DNA of 64,000 bases from Flavobacterium sp. Root901 (GTDB lineage Bacteria; Bacteroidota; Bacteroidia; Flavobacteriales; Flavobacteriaceae). Position numbers and translations under genes: made by a program. Numbering within the stretch: the stretch's first letter is position 1; each line of letters opens with the position of its first letter. The notes beneath the pieces were generated by a model that was not told the DNA's origin, did not search any database, and worked only from the letters and a program-made list of their open reading frames with translations. Below, piece by piece: positions 1-8,569 of this stretch. The stretch lies in contig NZ_LMJB01000001.1 in assembly GCF_001429765.1 (NCBI RefSeq), positions 373,896 to 437,895 of the forward strand, read 5' to 3'.

Positions 1-1023
1 ACACAGTACAATGTTGGTTTGGATTTATCATTATTTGAAAGAAAAATCAATTTTGTTTTTGATGTGTATTACAAAAAAACAAACGATTTGTTAATCAGCG
101 TTCCGGTGCCGTTAACATCAGGATATGCAAGTGTACTTCAAAATATTGGAGGTGTTGAAAATAAAGGTATTGAGATTGGTTTAAATACAGAAAACCTAAA
201 AACAGAAAATTTCTCATGGAATTCGAACCTTGTATTTTCTGCTAACAGGAACAAAGTTGTAGCAATTGGAAACGGAGTCAATCAGTTTTTTCCTGTAGTT
301 CCAAACGGATCTTTATTGCAGCAGCAGCCTGTAACGGTAAAAGTTGGTTTGCCATTAGGAACTTTCTGGGGATACAGAACAAATGGAATTTTCCAGACTC
401 AGGAAGAAGTTAACACACAGCCAAAAATCAATAGTTTAGCCAACACAAAAGTGGGAGACAGAAAATATGTTGATACCAACGGAGACGGTGTAATTACAGC
501 TCTGGATAAAGGAAATTTAGGTTCTTCTCAGCCAAAATTTGTTGGAAGTTTCAGCAACACAATTTCTTATAATGATTTTGATTTGAATTTTTCTTTTCAG
601 GGTTCTTATGGGGCTAAAATCTTCAATGCTTTAAATCAGCAGTTAGAAATTTCTACTCTTGGAACAAATGCGTCAACTGCTTTAGCTGACCGCTGGACAC
701 CATCAAATCCAAGTAATGAAATTCCAAGAGCAACAAGTTCTCCGTTAGGAATTGTTTCTGAGCGTTATGTAGAAGATGCTTCTTTCCTGCGACTAAAATT
801 AATCACTCTGGGGTATACATTACCAAAAAGTACTTCTAAAAAACTGGGAGCAAAAAGCGTGAAATTCTATGTTTCTGCAGAGAATCTGGTTACATGGACC
901 AAATACACCGGCTATGATCCAGAGGTAAGTTCATACGAACAAAACAACTTATATCCGGGAATTGATTTTGGTTCGTATCCAAACTCAAAAACATTCATCT
1001 CGGGACTGAACGTAACTTTCTAA
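1..1023 (+). CDS. SusC/RagA-like TonB-dependent outer membrane receptor (C-terminal part)
   Basis: This is the 3' end of a SusC-family TonB-linked porin, open from the first base of the window, so signal peptide, carboxypeptidase-like domain and plug lie outside. The visible 340 residues are beta-barrel: repeated amphipathic strands, a GDRKYVDTNGDGVI calcium-loop-like motif near residue 155, a KFVGSFSNTISYNDFDLNF segment, the common LRLKLITLGYTLPK stretch, and a C-terminal aromatic end (LNVTF) typical of barrel assembly signals. SusC proteins import ligands captured by a SusD lipoprotein using TonB energy. The SusD partner starts 17 bp downstream and sulfatases follow, so the likely substrate is a sulfated organic compound; that is inference from context. 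Confidence 0.93.
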   Translation, partial: TQYNVGLDLSLFERKINFVFDVYYKKTNDLLISVPVPLTSGYASVLQNIGGVENKGIEIGLNTENLKTENFSWNSNLVFSANRNKVVAIGNGVNQFFPVVPNGSLLQQQPVTVKVGLPLGTFWGYRTNGIFQTQEEVNTQPKINSLANTKVGDRKYVDTNGDGVITALDKGNLGSSQPKFVGSFSNTISYNDFDLNFSFQGSYGAKIFNALNQQLEISTLGTNASTALADRWTPSNPSNEIPRATSSPLGIVSERYVEDASFLRLKLITLGYTLPKSTSKKLGAKSVKFYVSAENLVTWTKYTGYDPEVSSYEQNNLYPGIDFGSYPNSKTFISGLNVTF

Positions 1024-1040
1024 GCAAAAAAAAATATAAA

Positions 1041-2516
1041 ATGAAAAAGATAATCATAACATTACTATTGAGTGCCGGACTCTTTATATCGTGCACCGAC
1101 CTTGAGGTAACACCAACCTCTTTTGTAACCGAAGACAATTACTTTATAACTCAGGATGATGCCGTGGCCAGTGTAACTGCGGTGTATGCTTCTTTAAGCC
1201 TTGATCCGGGAGAGCAGAGCTTATTTGGAAGAAACTTATATTTCTTAACCGATATGGGTTCTGATTATGCTGCGGCCGGAGTTTCTGCAACAAACCCGCA
1301 GGTTAGGGCAATGAGCAGTTTAACACACGACGCAACAAATGACCGTGTTCAGGTGGCATGGAGACAAATTTATGCCGGAATTAACAGAGCCAATGTTTCT
1401 ATTGACAACATTCCAAAAGTAACCGGAAATGAAATAGTAAAAACAAGATTGATCAATGAAGCCAAATTTATCCGCGGATTGCTTTATTTTCAGGCAGTTC
1501 GTATTTGGGGAGGCGTTCCGATTGTATTACACGAACCAACTTCTATTCAGCTGGAAAGCTTAAAATCAAGAAGAGCAACTGTAGAGGAAGTTTATGCTCA
1601 GATTATTAAAGATCTGACAGATGCAGAAAGTTTACCGGCATCTTATACAACTGCTGATGCCGGACGCGCCACTTCCGGAGCTGCAAAAGCGATTTTGGCC
1701 AAAGTATATTTAACCCGAAAAGATTGGGCAAATGCTATTTTGAAAGCAAGAGAAGTAATCAACGGCGGATATGGATATGCATTATTCGAAAACTTTCAGG
1801 ACATTTTTACGAAAACAAAAAAGAACGGAAAAGAGCATATTTTCTCTGTACAGTTTGAGCCAAACCAAGCCGGAAACGGATCTAGCGGAAGCACTTTTCA
1901 ATCCACATCATTTACCGGATTTACGGCAACAGAACCGGCTGATATTATCTCAGATGTAGCTTTGTTCTATGATATTTATCAACCGGGAGACACTCGCAGA
2001 GATGTAAGTTATGCCAAACAACTGCTTAACCCCACTACAGGAACTCTTTATACTTTCCCGAAACCAATTTTTAAAAAATATCTGGATTTGACCAATTTGG
2101 CAACTCCGGCAAACGTAGCGATCAATTTTCCTTTAATTCGTTATGCCGACATTTTATTGTCTTTGGCAGAAGCCATAAACGAACAAAACGGAGCACCAAC
2201 CGCGGAGGCTTTTGAATTGATTAATCAGGTAAGAAGAAGAGCTTACGGAAAAGCCATAACAACTCCCGATGCGACAGTAGATTTAGCCGGATTAAATCAA
2301 ACTTCTTTCAGAGCTGCAATTCAGGAAGAACGAAAAAAGGAATTTGTTCAGGAAGGCCAGCGCTGGTTTGACCTGGTTCGTTGGGGAACTTTGGTTACTG
2401 AAGTGAAAAAAGTTACGGCAAAAAACTCTGTTTCAGAAAGAAATAATCTATACCCAATTCCACAAAGTGAAAGAAATATTGATCCAGTTGGTTTACCACA
2501 AAATCCAGGTTACTAA
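1041..2516 (+). CDS. SusD/RagB family nutrient-binding outer membrane lipoprotein
   Basis: 491 residues. The N-terminus is a lipoprotein signal with lipobox LFISC (Cys18), so the mature protein is lipid-anchored at the outer membrane. SusD_RagB hallmarks are visible: helical N-terminal part with LINEAKFIRGLLYFQAVRIWGGVP, an RRATVEEVYAQIIKDL helix, SGAAKAILAKVYL, and the C-terminal signature LIRYADILLSLAEAINE followed by EERKKEFVQEGQRWFDLVRW and a final NPGY. It caps the SusC barrel encoded just upstream and binds the ligand. It is followed after 5 bp by a sulfatase, so receptor, lipoprotein and sulfatase are one transcription unit. Confidence 0.95.
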   Translation: MKKIIITLLLSAGLFISCTDLEVTPTSFVTEDNYFITQDDAVASVTAVYASLSLDPGEQSLFGRNLYFLTDMGSDYAAAGVSATNPQVRAMSSLTHDATNDRVQVAWRQIYAGINRANVSIDNIPKVTGNEIVKTRLINEAKFIRGLLYFQAVRIWGGVPIVLHEPTSIQLESLKSRRATVEEVYAQIIKDLTDAESLPASYTTADAGRATSGAAKAILAKVYLTRKDWANAILKAREVINGGYGYALFENFQDIFTKTKKNGKEHIFSVQFEPNQAGNGSSGSTFQSTSFTGFTATEPADIISDVALFYDIYQPGDTRRDVSYAKQLLNPTTGTLYTFPKPIFKKYLDLTNLATPANVAINFPLIRYADILLSLAEAINEQNGAPTAEAFELINQVRRRAYGKAITTPDATVDLAGLNQTSFRAAIQEERKKEFVQEGQRWFDLVRWGTLVTEVKKVTAKNSVSERNNLYPIPQSERNIDPVGLPQNPGY

Positions 2517-2521
2517 TAAAA

Positions 2522-4090
2522 ATGATTAAAAAACTGTTCATCCTTGCCCTATTGGCTGCTGCGCCATCTCACCTGTCTGCACAGGAAAAGCAGCCTAACA
2601 TCATCGTCATTTTGGCGGATGATTTAGGCTTCTCGGATATTGGTGCTTTTGGGTCAGAAATCAATACTCCAAACCTGAATAAACTTGCCAGCAATGGAAT
2701 AATTATAAAGCAGTTTTATAATGCCGGGCGCTGTTGTCCTTCGCGGGCTTCACTGCTCACCGGTTTGTATCCGCATCAGGCAGGTGTTGGCGATATGGTG
2801 CAGGACAAAGGTGTTCCGGCTTATCAGGGCTATTTAAACGAGCATTGTATCACCATTGGTCAGGCACTCAAACAGGCAGGATATCATACAGTTGTTTCAG
2901 GAAAATGGCACGTTGGTTTAGTACCATCAGCCTGGGCGGTTAATAGAGGATTTGATGATGCTTTTACTTTACAAAACAACGGAAGCAGTTATTTTAATTC
3001 GGAGCCTTTGTATAATGACGGAAGAAAAGTCACTTTTTTGAAAGGAGATAAAGAAATCATCCGTACGGATACTTCTGCTTATCTGACTCAGGAGATTACA
3101 AATTTTGCCATTCGTTCTTTAGAAAAACAGCGCAATCAGCAAAAACCTTTTTTTCTGTATGTTGCTTATAATGCGCCGCATTGGCCCATTCAGGCATTGC
3201 CGGAAGATATTGCAAAATATAAAGGTAAATACCTGGAAGGCTGGGACAGATTGAGACTAAGCCGTTTTAAAAAATTAAAAGAACTAGGAATCATTGATAA
3301 AAACTGGGACTTATCCAATCGTTTTGAAAAAGTGCCGGATTGGGAAAAACTAAATGCCGAAGAAAAAGACAAATGGGATACCCGAATGGCAATTTACGCT
3401 GCTATGATCGACAGAATGGATGCCGGAATTGGAGAAATTCTGCAGAAAGTCAAGTCATTAGGAGAAGAAGATAATACACTTGTTCTTTTTCTTTCAGATA
3501 ATGGAGGAAGTGCCGATGATGTAAAAAACTGGAATTATGTTACACAAAAAAATGGAACACCAGGATCAGCCGCATCAATTGATAGTTACGAAAGTCCGTG
3601 GGGAAATGTGAGCAACACGCCTTTTCAATTATTTAAAAAGAACACTCATGAAGGCGGAATTGCTTCTCCTTTTATTGCCTATTATCCAAAACATATTAAG
3701 GCCGGAACAGTAAGCAGCAGGGTAAGTCATGTAATTGATATTTTCCCGACTTGTCTGGAATATGCCGGTTCTCAATATCCTGTTTTTTTTCAGGGAAAAA
3801 GTCTAACACCTTTGGAAGGAATTAGTTTAAAAAAGGAATTTGAAGGACAACAATCTGATGCACACGAAGCTTTGTTTTGGGAACATGAAGGCAGTAAAGC
3901 AGTAAGAAAAGGGCAATGGAAAGCAGTAGCCGAAAACAATCAGCCTTGGGAATTGTACAATCTTGCTGCAGATAGAACAGAAACAAAAAACGTGGCAAAA
4001 TTAGAACCGAAACTACTCCAAACCTTAATTGACTTGCATGCGCAGTGGTCGGTAAAAGTAGGGGTCGAAGATTGGAATACAATAAAATAG
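2522..4090 (+). CDS. Secreted type I sulfatase (arylsulfatase family)
   Basis: 522 residues with a Sec signal peptide (about 1-20, ending SAQ). Type I sulfatase fold: NIIVILADDLGFSD supplies the first metal Asp pair, and the signature RCCPSRASLLTG places the formylglycine Cys at 71 in a C-x-P-S-R context (here x is also Cys). Further motifs are GKWHVG, APHWPI, LFLSDNGG and a basic KNTHEGGIASP segment. It hydrolyses sulfate esters after conversion of Cys71 to formylglycine; the maturase is not in this window. It is closely similar to the sulfatase at 11919 (shared PAYQGYLN, DIAKYKGK), so the two look like paralogues. Cotranscribed with the SusC/SusD pair. Confidence 0.95.
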   Translation: MIKKLFILALLAAAPSHLSAQEKQPNIIVILADDLGFSDIGAFGSEINTPNLNKLASNGIIIKQFYNAGRCCPSRASLLTGLYPHQAGVGDMVQDKGVPAYQGYLNEHCITIGQALKQAGYHTVVSGKWHVGLVPSAWAVNRGFDDAFTLQNNGSSYFNSEPLYNDGRKVTFLKGDKEIIRTDTSAYLTQEITNFAIRSLEKQRNQQKPFFLYVAYNAPHWPIQALPEDIAKYKGKYLEGWDRLRLSRFKKLKELGIIDKNWDLSNRFEKVPDWEKLNAEEKDKWDTRMAIYAAMIDRMDAGIGEILQKVKSLGEEDNTLVLFLSDNGGSADDVKNWNYVTQKNGTPGSAASIDSYESPWGNVSNTPFQLFKKNTHEGGIASPFIAYYPKHIKAGTVSSRVSHVIDIFPTCLEYAGSQYPVFFQGKSLTPLEGISLKKEFEGQQSDAHEALFWEHEGSKAVRKGQWKAVAENNQPWELYNLAADRTETKNVAKLEPKLLQTLIDLHAQWSVKVGVEDWNTIK

Positions 4091-4311
4091 TATAACCCGT
4101 TGGGTACAATTATATTTTCTATTTAGCATATGAAAATTATAACGCTGATAAAACAGATTTGCTTCGCAAAAACGCGTATAAAAACGGATTTATGTATTGA
4201 ATTTAAAAAATCCGTGAAAATCCGAGTCTTAGTGATAACGAATCAGTCTAATCCTTGTCAAAATATACAATTTTTAAATTACACACAACGGGTTAGTACA
4301 GTAAAATAGTA
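4081..4311. repeat. MITE-like intergenic element with terminal inverted repeats
   Basis: The interval between two sulfatase genes is bounded by inverted arms TAACCCGTTGGGT (4093-4105) and ACACAACGGGTTA (4283-4295), which pair at 12 of 13 positions. Outside the arms lies an imperfect direct repeat, AATAAAATAGTA (4081-4092) and AGTAAAATAGTA (4300-4311). The interior is AT-rich with flavobacterial-type ATCCGTGAAAATCCG text and no coding frame. The left direct repeat overlaps the stop codon of the upstream sulfatase. This resembles a small non-autonomous inverted-repeat element; mobility is inference. Confidence 0.4.
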
Positions 4312-4361
4312 ATTACAGAAATTCTATTAGTAATAATAACAACCATAATAAACTATTAAAA

Positions 4362-6284
4362 ATGAAAAACTTTAAAAATAAAACAACAATCAAAAGCTCC
4401 GGAAAAGGGCTATTGATTACTGCATTGCTGGCTGCACAATTTGGCTTTGCACAAGAACAGCAAGAATTTAAAGGAACTGTTGGTAAAACTTTGGCTGATT
4501 CAAAAGAATATTGGCCTGATCCTGTAAAAGCGCCAAAAGGTGCACCAAATATTGTGTGGATTTTATTGGATGATGTTGGATTTGGTGCTGCAAGTACTTT
4601 TGGAGGTTTAATCAATACGCCAACTTTCGACAATCTGGCTAATAATGGTTTACGTTATACCAATTTCCATACTACTGCTATTTGTGCCCCAACGCGTGCG
4701 GCATTATTAACCGGAAGAAATTCAGGAAGAGTTCATGTAAGCGGATTTTCCCATACCATTTTATCAGCAGGTTTTCCCGGCTGGGACGGAAGAATTCCTT
4801 CTGATAAAGGAACAATTGCAGAGATTTTACGTGAAAACGGATACAATACTTTTGCCGTTGGTAAATATGGCGTAACTCCGGATGAAGATGCTACAGATGC
4901 CGGACCATTTGACAGATGGCCAACAGGAAAAGGTTTTGATCACTTTTATGGATTTCTTGGTTCGCAGACAGATCAATACAATCCTGATTTAGTGGAAGAT
5001 CAGGTGCATGTTAAGCCAGACGGACGCCACTTAAATGAATTAATAACTGACAAAGCGATCAGCTATATTCAAAAACAGCAAAAAGCCGCACCAGGAAAAC
5101 CATTCTTTTTATATTATGCGCCTGGAGCAGCTCACGCACCTCATCAGGTGGCTGCAAAATGGAGTGATCCTTACAGAGGAAAATTTGATAAAGGCTGGGA
5201 TGCATATCGTGAAGAGGTTATTGCCAATCAGAAAAAATTGGGCGTAATTCCTGCTAACGCTGTATTGCCGGAACGTAACCCTTTAATTACAGACTGGAAA
5301 AAATTAACTCCGGACCAAAAGAAAGTTTATGCAAGATTCATGGAAGTGTATGCGGGATTCCTGACTTATACCGATTATGAAGTTGGAAGAGTTGTAAATT
5401 ATTTGAAAGAAAGCGGTCAGCTTGACAATACCTTAATTTTTGTGGCAATTGGAGATAATGGAGCAAGTAAAGAAGGAACAACGGAAGGAACAATCAGCCA
5501 AAGTTTATTTACTCAGGGTGTTTCTGACGAAGAAAATCTAAAGAAAAACTTAGCCAATATCGATGAAATTGGAACTGCAAAAGGTTTAAATACAAATTAT
5601 CCATTAGGATGGGCACAGGCAACAAATGTTCCTTTTAAAAACTGGAAACAAGATGCACACTCTGAAGGAGGAACACATAATCCGCTGATTGTATTTTATC
5701 CAAACGGAATTAAAGAGAAAGGCGGAATCAGAAATCAATACAGCCACGTAACCGATTTACTTCCAACTACATTGGATATTGTAGGAATTAAAGCTCCGGA
5801 ATACATTAAAGGAATTAAGCAGGATATTATTCAGGGATCTTCATTTCAGGCATCTATAGATAATCCAAAAGCAGAATCTTTACACAAAGTTCAGTATTAC
5901 TATATCTTTGGAAACAGAGCTATTTATAAAGATGGATGGAAAGCGGCGGCAGCGCATTTACCAGATTCATTTGCTGTAAAACAGTCATTGGGTAAAAATG
6001 AAAAACCGGCTGCAAGTAACTTTGATACTGATGTTTGGGAATTATACAACTTAAACGAAGATTTTAACGAGCGTAATAATCTTGCTAAAAAATATCCTGA
6101 GAAGCTGGCTGAACTTCAAAAATTATTTGATGAGCAGGCAAAAGAAAACAATCTTTATCCCTTAATTGACTGGCAGGATGTTTACAACAGAAGAATTCAC
6201 AATTCTGGTGCTGACAAAGGAAAAACACTTCAGGATTTAGTGAAACAAGTAACAAAAGCCGGAGACGCAGAAACTACAAAATAA
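4362..6284 (+). CDS. Secreted type I sulfatase (arylsulfatase family, long form)
   Basis: 640 residues with an N-terminal signal peptide ending near residue 31 (FGFAQ). Sulfatase features: APNIVWILLDDVGFGAAS gives the metal-binding Asp pair, and the signature ICAPTRAALLTGRN puts the formylglycine Cys at 108 in C-A-P-T-R. Later motifs are AVGKYGVTPDED, a Lys in place of the usual GKWH His context, APGAAHAPHQ and AIGDNGASKEG. It is longer than the neighbouring sulfatases, with an insertion after the DNGAS motif and a charged C-terminus. It belongs to the arylsulfatase A/PAS-like group. Substrate is unknown; the surrounding genes argue for sulfate-ester scavenging. Confidence 0.93.
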   Translation: MKNFKNKTTIKSSGKGLLITALLAAQFGFAQEQQEFKGTVGKTLADSKEYWPDPVKAPKGAPNIVWILLDDVGFGAASTFGGLINTPTFDNLANNGLRYTNFHTTAICAPTRAALLTGRNSGRVHVSGFSHTILSAGFPGWDGRIPSDKGTIAEILRENGYNTFAVGKYGVTPDEDATDAGPFDRWPTGKGFDHFYGFLGSQTDQYNPDLVEDQVHVKPDGRHLNELITDKAISYIQKQQKAAPGKPFFLYYAPGAAHAPHQVAAKWSDPYRGKFDKGWDAYREEVIANQKKLGVIPANAVLPERNPLITDWKKLTPDQKKVYARFMEVYAGFLTYTDYEVGRVVNYLKESGQLDNTLIFVAIGDNGASKEGTTEGTISQSLFTQGVSDEENLKKNLANIDEIGTAKGLNTNYPLGWAQATNVPFKNWKQDAHSEGGTHNPLIVFYPNGIKEKGGIRNQYSHVTDLLPTTLDIVGIKAPEYIKGIKQDIIQGSSFQASIDNPKAESLHKVQYYYIFGNRAIYKDGWKAAAAHLPDSFAVKQSLGKNEKPAASNFDTDVWELYNLNEDFNERNNLAKKYPEKLAELQKLFDEQAKENNLYPLIDWQDVYNRRIHNSGADKGKTLQDLVKQVTKAGDAETTK

Positions 6285-6294
6285 CAATAAACAG

Positions 6295-6320
6295 CCTGCA
6301 GGGTTTTGAAACCTTGCAGG
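6295..6320. terminator. Hairpin after sulfatase gene
   Basis: CCTGCAGGGTTT and AAACCTTGCAGG form a 12-bp stem with one mismatch and a TG loop, 11 bp after the sulfatase stop. There is no long T tract, so it may act as an mRNA-stabilising or dispersed hairpin repeat rather than a strong terminator. Confidence 0.45.
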
Positions 6321-6419
6321 TTTAAGTCGGTAATTTAGCATTGAAATGCTTCTGCTTTTAAAAAAACAAATGAAAACGGAAGATTTTAACAAATTACTTT
6401 AAAAATAAAAATAAAAACT

Positions 6420-6443
6420 CTACTATATCTATAGAACTAGAAG
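6420..6443. promoter_or_regulatory. Candidate operator: TCTATAGA-centred palindrome
   Basis: The 24-bp box reads CTACTA-ta-TCTATAGA-ac-TAGAAG and is palindromic at 9 of 12 base pairs around the central CTATAG. The half TCTATAGA-n2-TAG-n-AG recurs at 11525-11540 beside the promoter of the Cys-rich leader. A weak -7-like element TACTTTTA is at 6455-6462, about 30 bp before the small ORF at 6490. I infer a binding site for a sulfur-status regulator. Confidence 0.5.
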
Positions 6444-6489
6444 TTTTATTTTTATACTTTTACATTAAAGTACTAAAATTCAAAAAGAT

Positions 6490-6609
6490 ATGAAACGAGT
6501 AGATTATGAAATCATAGGAAAAAAGATTGTCGTTGGGATAATCCTGTTTTTAGTGCCGCTGGCCATTTTAGCCGGAGGATTAACAATAATTAATCAATTT
6601 TTAAAATAA
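6490..6609 (+). CDS. Small single-pass membrane protein (39 aa)
   Basis: A 39-codon frame starting MKRVDYEIIGKK and continuing into one hydrophobic segment (about residues 13-33, rich in Ile, Val, Leu) before ending NQFLK. The charged N-terminus followed by a single helix suggests an inner-membrane miniprotein. It stops 6 bp before the next start, so it is probably translated from the same mRNA as the hydroxylase-family protein and might be its small partner. I do not recognise the family. The case for coding rests on tight spacing, a clean start and the sensible TM composition. Confidence 0.55.
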   Translation: MKRVDYEIIGKKIVVGIILFLVPLAILAGGLTIINQFLK

Positions 6610-6615
6610 GAAATC

Positions 6616-7683
6616 ATGGCAATAGTTCAAAAAGAAAAATTAACAAGAGATTTAACGATAAGTTTTTTCATTTATTCGCTGCCTGTAGTGGCTATTTACC
6701 TTTATTTCCAATTAACCGGCGGAGCCGTAAGCGAATCGCATATTGCACTGCCTTCGTTTTTGGAATTTGCAAAACCTGCATTCGAAAATATCCGTACCTG
6801 GGGATTAACCGTTTTCATGGTAGTTTTGGGAATCATCGAGTTTGCAGCAGGTTTATATGATGACGAATGGACCGGCGAAGAACGCAAAATAGATATCATT
6901 AGTTTCTTAGCACCAAAATTAATTTTACCACCGGTAATTGCTTTTTTCAGTTTAACAGCCTTACCTTATTTAATTCCAAATTTGGCCAATTCATTATCCT
7001 GGGTTCCATTTTGGGGAGGCTTTTTTCTAATCGCCATTGCAGATGATTTAACACAGTATTGGTACCACAGGCTGCACCATCAGGTACCATTTTTATGGCG
7101 TTTTCACAGAACCCATCATTCTGCTCCTTACATGGGAATGGCGATGGCTTCAAGACAAAACTTTATTTATACCGTTTTCTTTTCTCAAATTTATCTGACT
7201 GCAACTTTAACATATTTAGGTTTAGGATTACCGGCTTTATTCGTTTTGGTTATTAAAAGTTTCATCACTTTGGGTGCGCATTCAAGTATTGCGTGGGATA
7301 AACCGTTTTACAAATACAAAGTTTTACATCCAATTGCGTGGGTTTTAGAAAGATTGATTTCTACTCCGGCCACACACCACGCACACCACGCAGATACAAG
7401 CGGAGACGGAGTTGGACATTTTAAAGGAAACTTCGGAAACATGTTTTTCATTTGGGACATGATTTTCGGGACTGGGTTAATCACACGTAAATTCCCGGAA
7501 TCTTACGGAACAAAATCATACAAACAAGAAGAATGGTATGCGCAGTTTTTATGGCCAATATTTAAATCTAAAAAAGAAGGAAGCGCTCTTGCAGAAGGTG
7601 TTTTGGCATTTCCACTAAAAGCCAAACCTGTAGAAAAAGCAGTAGAAACTGTAGAACAAACTCCGGTTTTAGAACAGGCTTAA
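6616..7683 (+). CDS. Sterol desaturase / fatty acid hydroxylase family membrane protein
   Basis: 355 residues with four or more TM segments (about 15-33, 62-80, 100-120, 132-148, 185-215). The di-iron histidine motifs of the FA_hydroxylase superfamily are intact: HRLHH at 151-155, HRTHH at 164-168 and HHAHH at 254-258. Members use O2 and two irons to hydroxylate or desaturate lipids at the membrane. The C-terminus is a charged tail after residue 315. It sits between sulfatases and a rhodanese/thioredoxin protein, so a role in oxidising a sulfur-containing or sulfated lipid, or in remodelling lipids under sulfur limitation, is possible but unproven. Start ATG 6616 follows an AAATAAGAAATC leader. 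Confidence 0.88.
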   Translation: MAIVQKEKLTRDLTISFFIYSLPVVAIYLYFQLTGGAVSESHIALPSFLEFAKPAFENIRTWGLTVFMVVLGIIEFAAGLYDDEWTGEERKIDIISFLAPKLILPPVIAFFSLTALPYLIPNLANSLSWVPFWGGFFLIAIADDLTQYWYHRLHHQVPFLWRFHRTHHSAPYMGMAMASRQNFIYTVFFSQIYLTATLTYLGLGLPALFVLVIKSFITLGAHSSIAWDKPFYKYKVLHPIAWVLERLISTPATHHAHHADTSGDGVGHFKGNFGNMFFIWDMIFGTGLITRKFPESYGTKSYKQEEWYAQFLWPIFKSKKEGSALAEGVLAFPLKAKPVEKAVETVEQTPVLEQA

Positions 7684-7772
7684 TTTCAAAAATTATAATA
7701 AAAATATAAGTAAGGCAGTGTACTCAAATCAACATTGAATACGCTGCCGGCTTTTATCCAAACTATACCATT

Positions 7773-8480
7773 ATGAAAAATAAAATAAATATTCTCGCTT
7801 TAACTGTACTGTTTACAATATCCGGTTTTTCACAAAATAAAAGCGCAAACACTGTGTCATTAGAGGTTTTTTACAGCAAAATTCAGGCTGAAAAAAAACC
7901 ACAGATAATCGATGCCCGAGGTCCTGATGAATTTGCATTGAATCATCTTAATGGTGCAGTAAATTTCAATCTGGAATCAAAAGATTATGCAGAACAAATT
8001 GCAAAATTAGACAAATCTAAACCTGTTTTTACCTATTCTATTGGAGCAGGCAGAAGCGTTTGGTTAGCAGACGATTTATTAAAAAAAGGTTTTAAAGAAG
8101 CATATAGTTTAGAAGGCGGAATTGCCAACTGGATTGGAAACGGAAAACCTTTTTATGCCAATTCTAAAAGCAAGCTGACCTTAGCGGAATACAACAAAAT
8201 TATTGCAGATAACAAAACCGTTCTAGTCGATATCGGGTCAAAATACTGCGGGGCATGTATAAAAGTAAAACCTGTTTTAGAAACTATCAGAACACAATAC
8301 GGCGACAACTTAAAAATCGTAGAAATTGATCTCGAAACAAGCCCGCAGGTAATTGCCGACTTAAAAACCGTAAAAGTTTTTCCAACTTTGATTTTATATC
8401 AAAATGGTAAAATCGTTTTCAAAAAAGACGGTTTAGGCGATTTAAAAAACGATGTTGATGCGGCTTTGGCTTCTAAATAA
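7773..8480 (+). CDS. Exported rhodanese-like domain fused to thioredoxin domain
   Basis: 235 residues: signal peptide (1-20, SGFSQ), a rhodanese-like domain (about 27-128) and a thioredoxin fold (about 135-233). The thioredoxin site is YCGAC (Cys159 and Cys162), followed by cis-Pro motif VFPTL. In the rhodanese half the active-site loop reads TYSIGAGRS, where active rhodaneses have a Cys at the position of Ser89, so sulfur transfer through a persulfide is unlikely there. The fold around it (IIDARGPDEF, GGIANW) is kept. Export suggests a periplasmic redox or binding role, perhaps with sulfite or thiosulfate released by sulfatase-dependent metabolism; that link is inference. Confidence 0.9.
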   Translation: MKNKINILALTVLFTISGFSQNKSANTVSLEVFYSKIQAEKKPQIIDARGPDEFALNHLNGAVNFNLESKDYAEQIAKLDKSKPVFTYSIGAGRSVWLADDLLKKGFKEAYSLEGGIANWIGNGKPFYANSKSKLTLAEYNKIIADNKTVLVDIGSKYCGACIKVKPVLETIRTQYGDNLKIVEIDLETSPQVIADLKTVKVFPTLILYQNGKIVFKKDGLGDLKNDVDAALASK

Positions 8481-8510
8481 ATACATATAATTATTCTTAA
8501 GATAAACGAA

Positions 8511-8542
8511 AACTTTGTCAAAGTTTGAAACTTTGACAAGTT
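8511..8542. repeat. Intergenic hairpin
   Basis: AACTTTGTCAAAGTTT and AAACTTTGACAAGTT pair almost completely around a single G, with one bulged T. It lies between the rhodanese-like gene and the next sulfatase. No T tract follows, so it is a hairpin repeat more than a classic terminator. Confidence 0.5.
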
Positions 8543-8569
8543 CTTCATTTCCAAAACCAAACTAACCAA

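Noticed and set aside
3822..4109. Minus-strand frame over the end of the first sulfatase
   Set aside because: Entirely overlaps a well-supported gene and has no family features.
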